A DNA stretch of 7,969 bases from Pseudomonadota bacterium (GCA_015486445.1 WFRT01000021.1:1-7969); one strand, 5' to 3'; shown: positions 1 through 6,180, counted from the first letter of the stretch. Notes: a model not told the origin generated them from the sequence alone. A program made the numbers and translations.

Positions 1-38
1 GCATTGCAACTGTCTGAGCGTAGCGAGTTTTGCAATGC
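1..38. repeat. Hairpin-forming inverted repeat at left edge
   Basis: Perfect 9-bp arms GCATTGCAA (1-9) and TTGCAATGC (30-38) enclose a 20-nt loop that contains the imperfect repeat GAGCGTAGCGAG. The same GCATTGCA octamer forms the last eight bases of the window, directly outside the other repeat copy, so this hairpin probably borders the longer repeat at both ends. It could be the terminal palindrome of a small dispersed element or a stand-alone REP-like hairpin. The sequence does not show which, and it may be cut by the window edge. Confidence 0.6.
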
Positions 39-125
39 GGGCGGAGCGAGCGCTGGAAAAACAGAAATCTTAACGCCTAGCGAAGAAAAGCCACGCCCGA
101 CCCCGTATTTGGCTGAATAGTCACA
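31..125 (+). repeat. Dispersed repeat, left copy (inverted relative to right copy)
   Basis: Read on the plus strand this stretch aligns, with small gaps, to the reverse complement of 7850-7969. Shared blocks in the same order are TGCAATGC, a GC-rich block with AGCGAGC or CGCTCGCTGG, AAAAACA, GAAATCTT, a CCAC-CCCG-CCCC block, and finally GCTGAATAGT(C/T)ACA at 112-125. Similarity stops beyond that point. The copies differ by indels and substitutions, so they are diverged members of one family and not a recent perfect duplication. No reading frame was seen inside. A short non-autonomous or structured intergenic repeat is the simplest reading; the family is not one I can name. Confidence 0.7.
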
Positions 126-146
126 AAAAACACCGGCTTCCTCCGG
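125..146 (-). terminator. Possible weak terminator after the AEC transporter gene
   Basis: On the minus strand a short all-GC hairpin (CCGG 143-146, loop of six, CCGG 133-136) is followed by two bases and then six U residues (A-run at 125-130). The stem is only 4 bp, so this is marginal. It lies about 80 bp past the stop of the transporter gene. Nothing better was seen in the 227 bp left of that gene. The U-run starts right at the outer end of the left repeat copy. Confidence 0.3.
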
Positions 147-227
147 GCGGCATCACAAGGCCGGGAAAAGACAATCGCGGACGCAGGGGATTCAGCGGCC
201 GGCAGGTGGAAGGCTTGGCGGAAGAAC

Positions 228-1157
228 TCAGGCCAGGCAGGAGAGCCAGAGGGCGTAGCTTGCGGCCGACAACATCGTCGTCAGGGAAACCGCGGCCACC
301 GCGAGACTGGGCTGGCCGTTCATCTCCCGGGCCATGACATAGGTCAGGGTCGCGGTCGGCGCCGCCAGCAGGATCATTACCGGGACCTGGTTCTGCACAT
401 CGACCCCGGCCAGGCGAAAAAGCAGGAGCCCTACCGCCGGCAGAAGAAAAAGCTTGAAGAAGGCGATCAGCCCGGCCTGCGGCAGCCAGCGGCGCATCAG
501 GGCCGGAGAGAGCGAACTGCCGATCAGCAAAAGCCCCATCGGCAGGGCCAGGCCGCTTAGAATCATCAGGAAACGGTCAAACACCTCGGGCAGGGGCAGC
601 CCGCTCAGGTTGAAAACAATTCCCCCGACGGCGGCCAGGATTACCGGGTTAAGCAACACCCGATAAACCAGGTCCCGGCCGCGACGCTGTTGTTCCCGCC
701 GTTCCCCACCGTAAACCTGGAGCAGCACCACACCGAGAAAATTCTGCATGACCATCAGAAAACCAATCATCATGCTGGTGCGGGCAAACCCGCTTTCGTC
801 AAGATAGTAGTAGGAAACAGCCAGCCCGATATAACCCAGGTTGCCATGGATAGAGGCCTGGGCGAAGGTCCCGGAGAGCGGACCATCATGGTCCCGGCGC
901 CAGCTGTTGCAGGCCACCGCCAGGGCGGTAACCAGCCCGACCGCGGCCAGCATCAGGAAAACCGCGGCCGGATCGAACTCGGAGCGCAGTGCGGCCCGGC
1001 ACAGGGCCCGGAAAACCAGGGCCGGAATCGCCAGGTAGAAAACCAGCCGGTTGGCGGAGCCGACAAAATCATCGGTGATAAAACCGAGCCGCCGGACCCC
1101 GGCCCCGAGCCCGATCAACATAAAGATCGGAATAATCGTTACAATTATCCTGCCCAT
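228..1157 (-). CDS. AEC (auxin efflux carrier) family transporter
   Basis: 309-residue integral membrane protein of usual length for bacterial AEC permeases, which belong to the bile/arsenite/riboflavin transporter superfamily and generally move organic anions such as malate or malonate out of or into the cell; the substrate here cannot be told. Hydrophobic segments lie near residues 3-22, 36-52, 65-83, 103-118, 126-147, 165-183, 195-214, 226-248, 258-276 and 286-306, giving about ten helices in two five-helix halves. Family marks include FAQASIHGNLGYIGLA (98-113), LLNPVILAAVGG (168-179), and APTATLTYVMAREM (266-279). The ATG at 1157 follows a GGTGGGG tract at a tight spacing. It is transcribed alone, away from the TIM-barrel gene, with a probable promoter at 1204-1233. 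The family call is firm; the substrate is unknown. Confidence 0.92.
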   Translation of the reverse strand: MGRIIVTIIPIFMLIGLGAGVRRLGFITDDFVGSANRLVFYLAIPALVFRALCRAALRSEFDPAAVFLMLAAVGLVTALAVACNSWRRDHDGPLSGTFAQASIHGNLGYIGLAVSYYYLDESGFARTSMMIGFLMVMQNFLGVVLLQVYGGERREQQRRGRDLVYRVLLNPVILAAVGGIVFNLSGLPLPEVFDRFLMILSGLALPMGLLLIGSSLSPALMRRWLPQAGLIAFFKLFLLPAVGLLLFRLAGVDVQNQVPVMILLAAPTATLTYVMAREMNGQPSLAVAAVSLTTMLSAASYALWLSCLA

Positions 1158-1203
1158 TTCCCCACCGGAAAAATTTTTATTTTATTTCCCGCCCACTGTT
1201 GCT

Positions 1204-1233
1204 ATTATTGCAGATCACTGGTTCCACTTTCAA
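1204..1233 (-). promoter_or_regulatory. Probable sigma-70 type promoter for the AEC transporter
   Basis: On the minus strand TTGAAA (1228-1233) and AATAAT (1204-1209) each match five of six consensus bases and are 18 bp apart. Transcription would begin near 1197, leaving a leader of about 40 nt before the ATG at 1157. The flanking sequence between the divergent genes is AT-rich. On the plus strand TATTAT at 1203-1208 could serve as a -10 for the TIM-barrel gene, but it lacks a convincing -35. Confidence 0.45.
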
Positions 1234-1270
1234 TTCACCCTGCAGCAGCCTCAGCCAACCTGGATTTCCA

Positions 1271-2110
1271 ATGCCGGCCGCCAAGCCCTCTAGAAAACCG
1301 CCGCCTCTGATGGTCGCCCCGGACCGGGCCGTGGTGCTTTCGGCCGGCACCCTCTATACCCTGAAGCTTTCGGAGGCCTTTCGGATTGCCTCAGAATGCG
1401 GCTTCGACGGGGTCGAGCTGATCATCAACACCGTTTTTGAAGACGGGAACCCGCATCGCATCGTTGAGAAGCTGCTCAAGATCTGCCCCATTCTTTCGAT
1501 CCACGCCCCTTTTTTCAAACTCCGGGGATGGGGACACGGGGGCAGGGCCCTGGTGCGCTGCGTCGAACTGGCCCGGGATTTCGGCATCCCGGTAGTCAAC
1601 TTTCACCCGCCCCTGTGGTTTCCTCCGGAAATCAAGTTCTACCGCTGGTTCCGCCAAATCGAGGATTTCCAGGCCCTGGCCGCTGACAGCCAGGTGATGG
1701 TCACCATCGAAAACATGCCCTATGTCGGCCGCCGCATCCGTTTCAATCCCAACATCCTGAAAAAGACCGACGACATGCTGAAGTTCATCGAGGCCCGCAA
1801 CCTCTACATGACCTTCGACACCACCCACATCGGCTCCCACAACCCCAACTTCCTGGGCGAGTTTCAGCGCCTGTTCGCCACCGGCCGGATCAAGAACATC
1901 CATTTCAGCGACTACGGCCACCAGCGTGAACACCTGTTCCCGGGCCGCGGCGTCCTGCCCCTGACCCGCTTTCTCTATCTCCTCAAGACCCACAATTACG
2001 CCGGCGCGGTCACCCTCGAACTGAGCCCCCGGGAACTTCCCGACCGCCGGGACCTGATTGTCGAAAGCCTGACCGAGGTCAACAAGTACCTGCGCACGGA
2101 ACTTTTCTGA
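1271..2110 (+). CDS. Sugar phosphate isomerase/epimerase-like TIM-barrel protein (AP endonuclease 2 fold)
   Basis: 279-residue soluble protein with the xylose-isomerase-like TIM barrel shared by sugar phosphate isomerases, hydroxypyruvate isomerase and endonuclease IV. Numbered from this start, the expected metal-site residues appear in strand order: E49 (GVELI), H78 (SIHAPF), H112 (NFHPP), E147 (TIENMP), D183 and H186 (TFDTTHIGSH), H211 and D214 (IHFSDYG), and E250 (TLELSP). A divalent-metal enzyme acting on a sugar, polyol or inositol derivative is likely; the DNA repair role of true endonuclease IV is less likely, since the protein lacks its fuller His set. The start is uncertain: ATG 1271 has only a weak TGGA upstream, ATG 1310 has no ribosome site, and homology begins near residue 20. 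A TTG at 1199 would add an unlikely tail. It converges on the STAS gene. Reaction unknown. Confidence 0.85.
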   Translation: MPAAKPSRKPPPLMVAPDRAVVLSAGTLYTLKLSEAFRIASECGFDGVELIINTVFEDGNPHRIVEKLLKICPILSIHAPFFKLRGWGHGGRALVRCVELARDFGIPVVNFHPPLWFPPEIKFYRWFRQIEDFQALAADSQVMVTIENMPYVGRRIRFNPNILKKTDDMLKFIEARNLYMTFDTTHIGSHNPNFLGEFQRLFATGRIKNIHFSDYGHQREHLFPGRGVLPLTRFLYLLKTHNYAGAVTLELSPRELPDRRDLIVESLTEVNKYLRTELF

Positions 2111-2124
2111 AGCCGGAAACGGGC

Positions 2125-2154
2125 AAAAAAAAGGGCGCTCCCGAAAAAGCGCCC
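2125..2154 (-). terminator. Intrinsic terminator of the STAS operon
   Basis: On the minus strand a perfect 7-bp GC-rich stem (GGGCGCT 2133-2139 with AGCGCCC 2148-2154, loop of eight) is followed at once by eight U residues (A-run 2125-2132). It lies about 33 bp past the STAS stop codon. On the plus strand the hairpin is not followed by a T-run, so it is a weaker stop for the convergent TIM-barrel gene, although it sits only about 20 bp past that stop codon. Confidence 0.85.
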
Positions 2155-2186
2155 AGCAGTCCCCGCGACCTGTCGCCGGGCCAACC

Positions 2187-2465
2187 TCAGCCGATCTTCA
2201 AAATCTCGGTCAGGCTGTAGAGTTCGAGAAACTGCTCGAGTTGACGCGAGACCTTGACCAGCACCATTTCACCGCCCCGTTCGGAAAGCTTTTTCTGGGC
2301 GGCGACGATCGAACCCAGGGCGCTGGAATTGAGATAGGTCACGCGCTCCATGTCGAGTACCAGCCGCTCGGCTCCCGACTCGACCGCGCTCCGCAGTTCC
2401 CGGGAAAACTCGTCCCAGGTTTCGATATCGGCCACATCCCCCTTCAACGCGAGTCTCTTTTCCAT
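2187..2465 (-). CDS. Single-domain STAS protein (anti-sigma factor antagonist-like)
   Basis: 92-residue protein made of one STAS domain, the fold of SpoIIAA/RsbV anti-anti-sigma factors, which bind partner kinases or anti-sigma proteins and are switched by serine phosphorylation. The core loop reads VTYLNSSALGSIVAAQKKL (42-60); S48 aligns with the phosphorylated second serine of the DSSGLG motif in SpoIIAA, though the usual Asp is Asn46 and the Gly is Ala49. The predicted alternation of strands and helices fills the protein, and no output domain is attached. The ATG at 2465 is chosen because GAGGAGG (2473-2479) sits 7 nt upstream; a TTG at 2471 would be too close to it. It is the last gene of a likely two-gene operon with the membrane protein, 41 bp downstream of it. 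No anti-sigma kinase or phosphatase is in view, so its partner is unknown. Confidence 0.88.
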   Translation of the reverse strand: MEKRLALKGDVADIETWDEFSRELRSAVESGAERLVLDMERVTYLNSSALGSIVAAQKKLSERGGEMVLVKVSRQLEQFLELYSLTEILKIG

Positions 2466-2472
2466 CCTCAAT

Positions 2473-2479
2473 CCTCCTC
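2473..2479 (-). promoter_or_regulatory. Strong ribosome binding site setting the STAS start
   Basis: GAGGAGG on the minus strand lies 7 nt before ATG 2465 and only 1 nt before the alternative TTG at 2471, so it decides for the ATG. It is the strongest Shine-Dalgarno sequence on the minus strand of this window. Confidence 0.75.
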
Positions 2480-2506
2480 ACTCCCGGCCCCACCGCAACC
2501 GGGAAA

Positions 2507-3268
2507 CTAGTCCTCGATCTCCTGGGTAAACCAGCGCTTGATATTCTTGAAGTAAAAAATCAGAATCACCATCAGCACCGCCAGGACAACATATTTGAAG
2601 GTGGCGATGTGCTGGTCGAGGTAGTCGAAAAAAAAGGTCCAGAGAATGATCGCGGCCAGGGTGCCACTGAAGACCGCGGCAAAATTGCGCTTGACGCTGA
2701 ACTTGAGAAAGTAGCCGATTATCGACCCGGCCGCCGGCCCGGTCACCGGCAGGGGAATCATGACGAACAAAAAAACCCCGAGCCAGCCGTAGCGGGCCAC
2801 GACATCCTTGTGCTTTAAGGCCTGTTTCTCGGCGTTGTTGGCGGCGATGGTCAGCCAGCGGCAGTTGATATAGTTCTTGAAGGTAAAAACAAACAGGGAG
2901 TAGCAGTAGCAGACGATCAGCACCTCGAGGAACATGTTGTAGAGGATCGTAACCCATTTTGAAAAACCGAAGGCGATGCAGATCCCGATGCCGGCGGACC
3001 GGCCGCCGAAGGTATGGGCGATGAAGGCCAGCAGCAGGGTCTGGGATTCCTTGACGTTGATCGTCAGGTAGTAGGCCACGAGAGCGACAAAGATCAGGGT
3101 CAGGAAGATGCCGAACAGGAAAACCCGGCCTTCGGGACTCTGGTAAAGAGCCCGGCCGACGCCGGTCGGGGGAGGCCCGGCGGCCGCGGCTGCCTGATCG
3201 GCGCTTTCCGGCCCCGATCCCGGCATGGGCGGACCCTGACAGTCTGGTTTCGATGCGGGAGAATTCAT
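2507..3268 (-). CDS. Small multi-drug export (Sm_multidrug_ex)-type membrane protein
   Basis: 253-residue integral membrane protein. The C-terminal half resembles the Pfam family named 'putative small multi-drug export protein' (PF06695): a soluble linker (about 137-158), then YGWLGVFLFVMIPLPVTGP (160-178) with the family's PLPxTG motif, then long hydrophobic helices near 191-215 and 222-241. Earlier hydrophobic segments lie near 48-69 and 103-133, with a weaker one at 78-100. The first 45 residues are Pro/Ala/Gly-rich, probably disordered and cytoplasmic. Despite the family name, a transport function is poorly established and should not be assumed. The start lacks a good ribosome site; ATG 3226 (residue 15) is a possible alternative. 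The gene is first in an operon with the STAS gene, with a possible promoter at 3334-3361. Family assignment is from the motif and topology only. Confidence 0.75.
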   Translation of the reverse strand: MNSPASKPDCQGPPMPGSGPESADQAAAAAGPPPTGVGRALYQSPEGRVFLFGIFLTLIFVALVAYYLTINVKESQTLLLAFIAHTFGGRSAGIGICIAFGFSKWVTILYNMFLEVLIVCYCYSLFVFTFKNYINCRWLTIAANNAEKQALKHKDVVARYGWLGVFLFVMIPLPVTGPAAGSIIGYFLKFSVKRNFAAVFSGTLAAIILWTFFFDYLDQHIATFKYVVLAVLMVILIFYFKNIKRWFTQEIED

Positions 3269-3295
3269 ACGGTAAAACGGGTTTAACCAGGTTGC

Positions 3296-3313
3296 GGGAC
3301 CAGCTGTGGTCCC
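3296..3313. repeat. Perfect hairpin in the leader of the membrane protein gene
   Basis: GGGACCA (3296-3302) and TGGTCCC (3307-3313) are perfect 7-bp arms around a GCTG (plus strand) or CAGC (minus strand) tetraloop. It lies between the possible promoter at 3334-3361 and the start at 3268, so it would be in the 5' leader on the minus strand. No U-run follows on either strand, so it is not a standard terminator. It could stabilise the mRNA, or be a binding site or the remains of the mtgA 3' end. Confidence 0.55.
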
Positions 3314-3333
3314 CTTGGGATAAAAAGCTATTG

Positions 3334-3361
3334 ACTACAACGGTTGCACCGGAATTGTCAA
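3334..3361 (-). promoter_or_regulatory. Possible promoter for the membrane protein-STAS operon
   Basis: On the minus strand a perfect TTGACA (3356-3361) is followed after 16 bp by TGTAGT (3334-3339), which matches four of six -10 bases and lacks the important second-position A. It lies in the 105-bp gap after the mtgA stop. The -35 is good and the -10 poor, so an activator or another sigma factor may be needed, or the operon may read through from mtgA. Confidence 0.35.
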
Positions 3362-3373
3362 GTTTTTGCTGGT

Positions 3374-4123
3374 TTACAGCGTAGCGGCGCCCCGGCGGAC
3401 CGGGAGCGGAGCCGGTCCCCGGCCGCCGACCAGCGGCACCTTTTTCATCTCTTTCATGATCCAGACGATGCGGCGGGCAACCGCGGCGTTGGGATGGTCC
3501 GGCCGCCAGAAATGGGGACCGGGCAGCACCGCGGCCAGGCGGGCGGCCTGTTCGGCGTCCAGGGCCACGGCCGGGCAGTGAAAATAATAGCGGGCGGCGG
3601 CCTCGGCCCCGCGCAGGCCGGGCCCCCAGTCGACGCTGTTGAGATAGAATTCGAGGATCTTTTCCTTGCTCCAGATCAGTTCGAGGCAAAGGGTGTAATA
3701 AGCCTCGACCATTTTCCGCAGCCAGCTGCGGGCCGGCCAGAGAAACATGGTCCGTGCGGTCTGCATCGAAATCGTGCTCGCCCCCCGCAGCCGTCCCCCC
3801 TCCCAGATGGCGTGCAGGGCCTGCCCGAGTTCCACGAAATCAAAGCCGTGGTGGCGCAGGAAACGCTGATCCTCGGAGGCCAGTACGGCCCGGCGCAGGT
3901 TTGGCGAGATCTCCTCTAGGGGCACCCAGGGCTGGGCCCGTGGAGGTTCTCCCCGGTCAAGGTAATAGCCGGCCCAGGCCACGGCCCGGGGCACCGTCAG
4001 GGGCGGCCGGCACCAGCCGAACAAGGCCACTTCGGCCAGGGTCAGCAGGACCACGACGATGACCAGCGGCCCCAGCAGGCGAAAAAGCGATACCCTTTTT
4101 TTTCTTTTCTGCTTGCGGGTCAT
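3374..4123 (-). CDS. mtgA: Monofunctional biosynthetic peptidoglycan transglycosylase
   Basis: 249-residue GT51 glycosyltransferase that polymerises lipid II into glycan strands at the outer face of the inner membrane. A basic N-terminus (3-10) and one membrane anchor (about 16-36) precede the catalytic domain. All GT51 signatures are visible: ASEDQRFLRHHGFD (82-95) with catalytic Glu84, GASTISMQTARTMF (114-127; first Gly kept, second replaced by Ala), RKMVEAYYTLCLE (136-148) with Glu140, KEKILEFYLN (153-162), and ARLAAVLPGP near 194-203. No transpeptidase domain follows, and the length is typical of MtgA. The ATG at 4123 has no clear ribosome site, but the membrane anchor starts at the expected distance. 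It is divergent from an MltD-like lytic transglycosylase gene, with 44 bp between starts, and may be co-transcribed with the two genes downstream on the same strand, 105 bp away. High confidence. Confidence 0.95.
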   Translation of the reverse strand: MTRKQKRKKRVSLFRLLGPLVIVVVLLTLAEVALFGWCRPPLTVPRAVAWAGYYLDRGEPPRAQPWVPLEEISPNLRRAVLASEDQRFLRHHGFDFVELGQALHAIWEGGRLRGASTISMQTARTMFLWPARSWLRKMVEAYYTLCLELIWSKEKILEFYLNSVDWGPGLRGAEAAARYYFHCPAVALDAEQAARLAAVLPGPHFWRPDHPNAAVARRIVWIMKEMKKVPLVGGRGPAPLPVRRGAATL

Positions 4124-4131
4124 GATGCCGA

Positions 4132-4179
4132 TTGACGAAAGCTGGAAAAACGTTTAGAACCTTGAACATGAACGGTTCT
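4132..4179 (+). promoter_or_regulatory. Putative promoter and start-codon inverted repeat of the lytic transglycosylase gene
   Basis: TTGACG (4132-4137), a 17-bp spacer and TAGAAC (4155-4160) form a plausible sigma-70 promoter whose transcript would begin near 4167, just before ATG 4168. That fits the lack of a Shine-Dalgarno sequence there and suggests a leaderless or nearly leaderless mRNA. Perfect 6-bp arms AGAACC (4156-4161) and GGTTCT (4174-4179) straddle the start codon and overlap the -10, so the site could also be an operator shared with the divergent mtgA. All of this is inferred from sequence alone. Confidence 0.35.
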
Positions 4180-5283
4180 GACAAAAATTTCAGTCTCTGG
4201 ACGGTAATCTTTTTCCTGTTGCTTTTCACTGCTCCGGCCGCAGCCGGGAAAGGCGCGCCGCCGGTTTCCGGGCCGCCGCCCCGAAACCAGGCCGGCCCGC
4301 CGGAGGTCCCGGTTTTCAGGCTGCCCCGGCAGTTAAGCTTCTGCGGTGAAAAGCTGCCCCTTGAGCAACGCTACGGCCGGGAGATGCTGGATCGGGAATT
4401 CACCATCACGGTCTATGACCGCACCCAGGTCGTTCTCTGGCTCAAGCGGGCCCCCCGCTACCTGCCGTTCTTTTCCCGGGAGCTGAAAAAAGCGGGCCTG
4501 CCGGACGACCTCAAATACGTGCCGGTCATCGAAAGCTCCCTGATCGAAAACATCCATTCCCGGGCCGGGGCCGCCGGGCTCTGGCAGTTCATCCGGCCCA
4601 CGGCCCGGCGCATGGGGCTGCGGGTCACCGCCACCCTCGACGAACGCCTCGACCCCCTGGCTGCGACCCGGGCGGCACTCCGCTACCTGGCCCAGCTGCA
4701 CGAGGAGTTCGGCAGTTGGGCCCTGGCCCTGGCGGCCTACAACTGCGGAGAACAGCGGGTCGCCAAAGAGCTCGCCCGCCAGCAGGCCCGGGACTATTTC
4801 CAACTGGCCCTGCCCCGGGAAAGTGAGCGCTACCTCTACCGGCTGGCCGCGATCAAGCTGATCATCACCCGCCCCGAGGCCTACGGTTTCCGGCTCCCGG
4901 CCGACCAGCTCTACCCCCCGCTGCCCAACCGGCGGGTGGTCCTCGACCTGAAACACGAATACTCCCTGACCGATTTCGCGCTGGCCCTGGGCACCACCTA
5001 CCACGCCCTGAAAAAACTCAACCCCCAGTTCATCTCCCGCCGCCTGCCACGGGGCCGCTTCAACCTGCTGCTGCCGGACCGCTGCAGAAAAGACCCGACC
5101 CTGGCACTGCAAAAACTCTCCCCCCTGCCGGAGCTTTCCGCCCCGCGCTTTCATATCGTCAAGCGCGGCGACACCCTCGGCGCGATCAGCCGGCGCTACC
5201 ATGTCCCCACGGCCCGGATCCGGGAACTCAACCGGATCAAAAACAGCCGGATCATGATCGGCCAGCGGCTGCGTCTGCGGTAG
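4168..5283 (+). CDS. mltD: MltD-like membrane-bound lytic murein transglycosylase with one LysM domain
   Basis: 371-residue exported enzyme predicted to cleave the MurNAc-GlcNAc bond of peptidoglycan with 1,6-anhydro product formation. Order of parts: signal peptide (hydrophobic 10-26, ending in AAA-G), Pro-rich linker (about 30-55), SLT family 1 catalytic domain, and a C-terminal LysM peptidoglycan-binding domain (about 327-371, beginning RFHIVKRGDTLGAISRRY). The catalytic Glu122 lies in VPVIESSL (118-125), followed by GAAGLWQFIRPTARRMGL and LALAAYNCGEQRV, all standard MltD/Slt motifs. No lipobox Cys follows the signal peptide, so it is probably periplasmic and not a lipoprotein like E. coli MltD, which also carries more LysM repeats. 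ATG 4168 is preferred because it starts just before the signal peptide; TTG 4132 would add 12 polar residues and overlaps the likely -35. It is divergent from mtgA and ends 23 bp from the convergent regulator gene. Confidence 0.92.
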   Translation: MNGSDKNFSLWTVIFFLLLFTAPAAAGKGAPPVSGPPPRNQAGPPEVPVFRLPRQLSFCGEKLPLEQRYGREMLDREFTITVYDRTQVVLWLKRAPRYLPFFSRELKKAGLPDDLKYVPVIESSLIENIHSRAGAAGLWQFIRPTARRMGLRVTATLDERLDPLAATRAALRYLAQLHEEFGSWALALAAYNCGEQRVAKELARQQARDYFQLALPRESERYLYRLAAIKLIITRPEAYGFRLPADQLYPPLPNRRVVLDLKHEYSLTDFALALGTTYHALKKLNPQFISRRLPRGRFNLLLPDRCRKDPTLALQKLSPLPELSAPRFHIVKRGDTLGAISRRYHVPTARIRELNRIKNSRIMIGQRLRLR

Positions 5284-5306
5284 ACGACCAAACCCCGGGC
5301 GGGAAA

Positions 5307-6005
5307 TCAGAACTTCCCGATTTCGGCCAGTTCCGCCAGCCGTTGCCGGTCGACGATGGTTATCTTCGCCCCCTCGATCCGGATATATCCGGCCTTCTGC
5401 AGTTTTCTCAAAATCCGTGACAGGGTCTCGGGAATGGTGCCCAGCAGGCTGGCAAGCTGAGTCTTGGAAAGCTCGAGTTCGAGTTCATCCCCGTTGGCCT
5501 GCCGGCGGCTGAGCAGCAGCAGGTGGGCCGCCAGGCGGCCGGGCACTTCCTTCAAGGAAAGGGAGTCGACCATCCGGGCGAACTGGCGCAGCCTTTGTGA
5601 CAACACGGCCAGCAGGTTCAGGGCCAGGGACGGGTTGCGGGTCACGAGGTCGACAAAAGCGTCCCGGGGCAAAAAAACCAGGCGACAGTCTTCCAGGGCG
5701 GCGGCATGGGCCGGAAAGCTCCGGCCGGCAAACACCGGGGCCTCGCCGAAGGGTTCGCCCGGACCCAGGATATGAAGAATCTGTTCCTTGCCGTCGGCCG
5801 AAATCATGTAGACCTTGACCCGCCCCTCCTTGACCAGATAAAAACCATACCCCGGATCTCCGGCGGTAAAAATCGTCGCCCGCCGCCGGTAGCTGACCAC
5901 CATGGCAATCCCGCAGAGATCCTGGAGATAGGCATCATCCATCCCGGCAAAAAGCGAGGTCCCGCCCAGCCACTGCAACAGCGATTTGCACTGCTCCCCT
6001 TCCAT
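5307..6005 (-). CDS. Crp/Fnr family transcriptional regulator (no Fe-S cysteine pattern)
   Basis: 232-residue regulator with an N-terminal cyclic-nucleotide-binding-type beta-barrel (about 18-130), a long dimerisation helix (about 125-150) and a C-terminal winged helix (about 155-225). The barrel shows YLVKEGRVKVY (56-66) and GPGEPFGEAPVFAGRSFPAHA (from 81). The recognition helix reads IPETLSRILRKL (191-202); E193, S196 and R197 match the E-x-x-S-R set by which FNR reads TTGA half-sites, not the CRP set for TGTGA. Cysteines occur only at 6, 31 and 107, so an FNR-type [4Fe-4S] oxygen sensor is unlikely. A haem- or small-molecule-sensing NO/redox regulator of the DNR or HcpR kind is a reasonable guess. 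ATG 6005 has GGAGAGG (6012-6018) 6 nt upstream. It is divergent from the HD/4Fe-4S operon, with a matching palindrome between them, and converges on the lytic transglycosylase gene with no terminator seen in the gap. Confidence 0.9.
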   Translation of the reverse strand: MEGEQCKSLLQWLGGTSLFAGMDDAYLQDLCGIAMVVSYRRRATIFTAGDPGYGFYLVKEGRVKVYMISADGKEQILHILGPGEPFGEAPVFAGRSFPAHAAALEDCRLVFLPRDAFVDLVTRNPSLALNLLAVLSQRLRQFARMVDSLSLKEVPGRLAAHLLLLSRRQANGDELELELSKTQLASLLGTIPETLSRILRKLQKAGYIRIEGAKITIVDRQRLAELAEIGKF

Positions 6006-6112
6006 CGACTACCTCTCCCCCCGGCACCGCCGGCCGCGAAACTACAGTTACCGTTTCCGCTTTACCACATTTTCGCTCAATACTCCACTCCCGGCAATTA
6101 AATTCAGCCGGG

Positions 6113-6126
6113 TTGACTTAAGTCAA
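6113..6126. promoter_or_regulatory. FNR-like operator palindrome
   Basis: TTGACTTAAGTCAA is a perfect 14-bp palindrome with the FNR-type layout TTGA(C)-N4-(G)TCAA. It stands 108 bp upstream of the regulator gene and 138 bp upstream of the HD-protein gene, so it could serve both. Candidate -10 elements on the plus strand are TATATT (6144-6149, 5/6) and TAAAAA (6149-6154, 4/6), placing the site centre at about -36.5 or -41.5; the second equals the classic class II FNR activator position. A TTGACA at 6130-6135 has no good -10 at 17 bp. The regulator's E-x-x-S-R helix fits the half-sites. Confidence 0.7.
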
Positions 6127-6180
6127 AGATTGACAGCGGAAAATATATTAAAAAGACATTATTGGTTCACATTACATTGA

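Noticed and set aside
31..125. CRISPR array or insertion sequence at the left end
   Set aside because: There are no regularly spaced direct repeats and no transposase frame; only one inverted partner is seen, at the far end.
690..1310. 206-codon plus-strand frame opposite the AEC transporter gene
   Set aside because: The composition is that of an antisense shadow of a membrane protein gene, with no known motif.
3331..3361. TTGAC and GTCAA half-sites 21 bp apart upstream of the membrane protein gene
   Set aside because: The spacing does not fit an FNR-type dimer (4 bp), and GTCAA is simply the reverse of the TTGACA -35 box.
2478..3689. Long open frame of about 400 codons on the minus strand, overlapping the membrane protein and mtgA
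   Set aside because: It is an Arg/Pro/Gly-rich out-of-frame translation of two well-supported genes; GC-rich DNA makes such long empty frames common.
4333..5202. 289-codon frame antisense to the lytic transglycosylase gene
   Set aside because: The plus-strand frame has the full MltD motif set; the antisense product has no recognisable motif or ribosome site.
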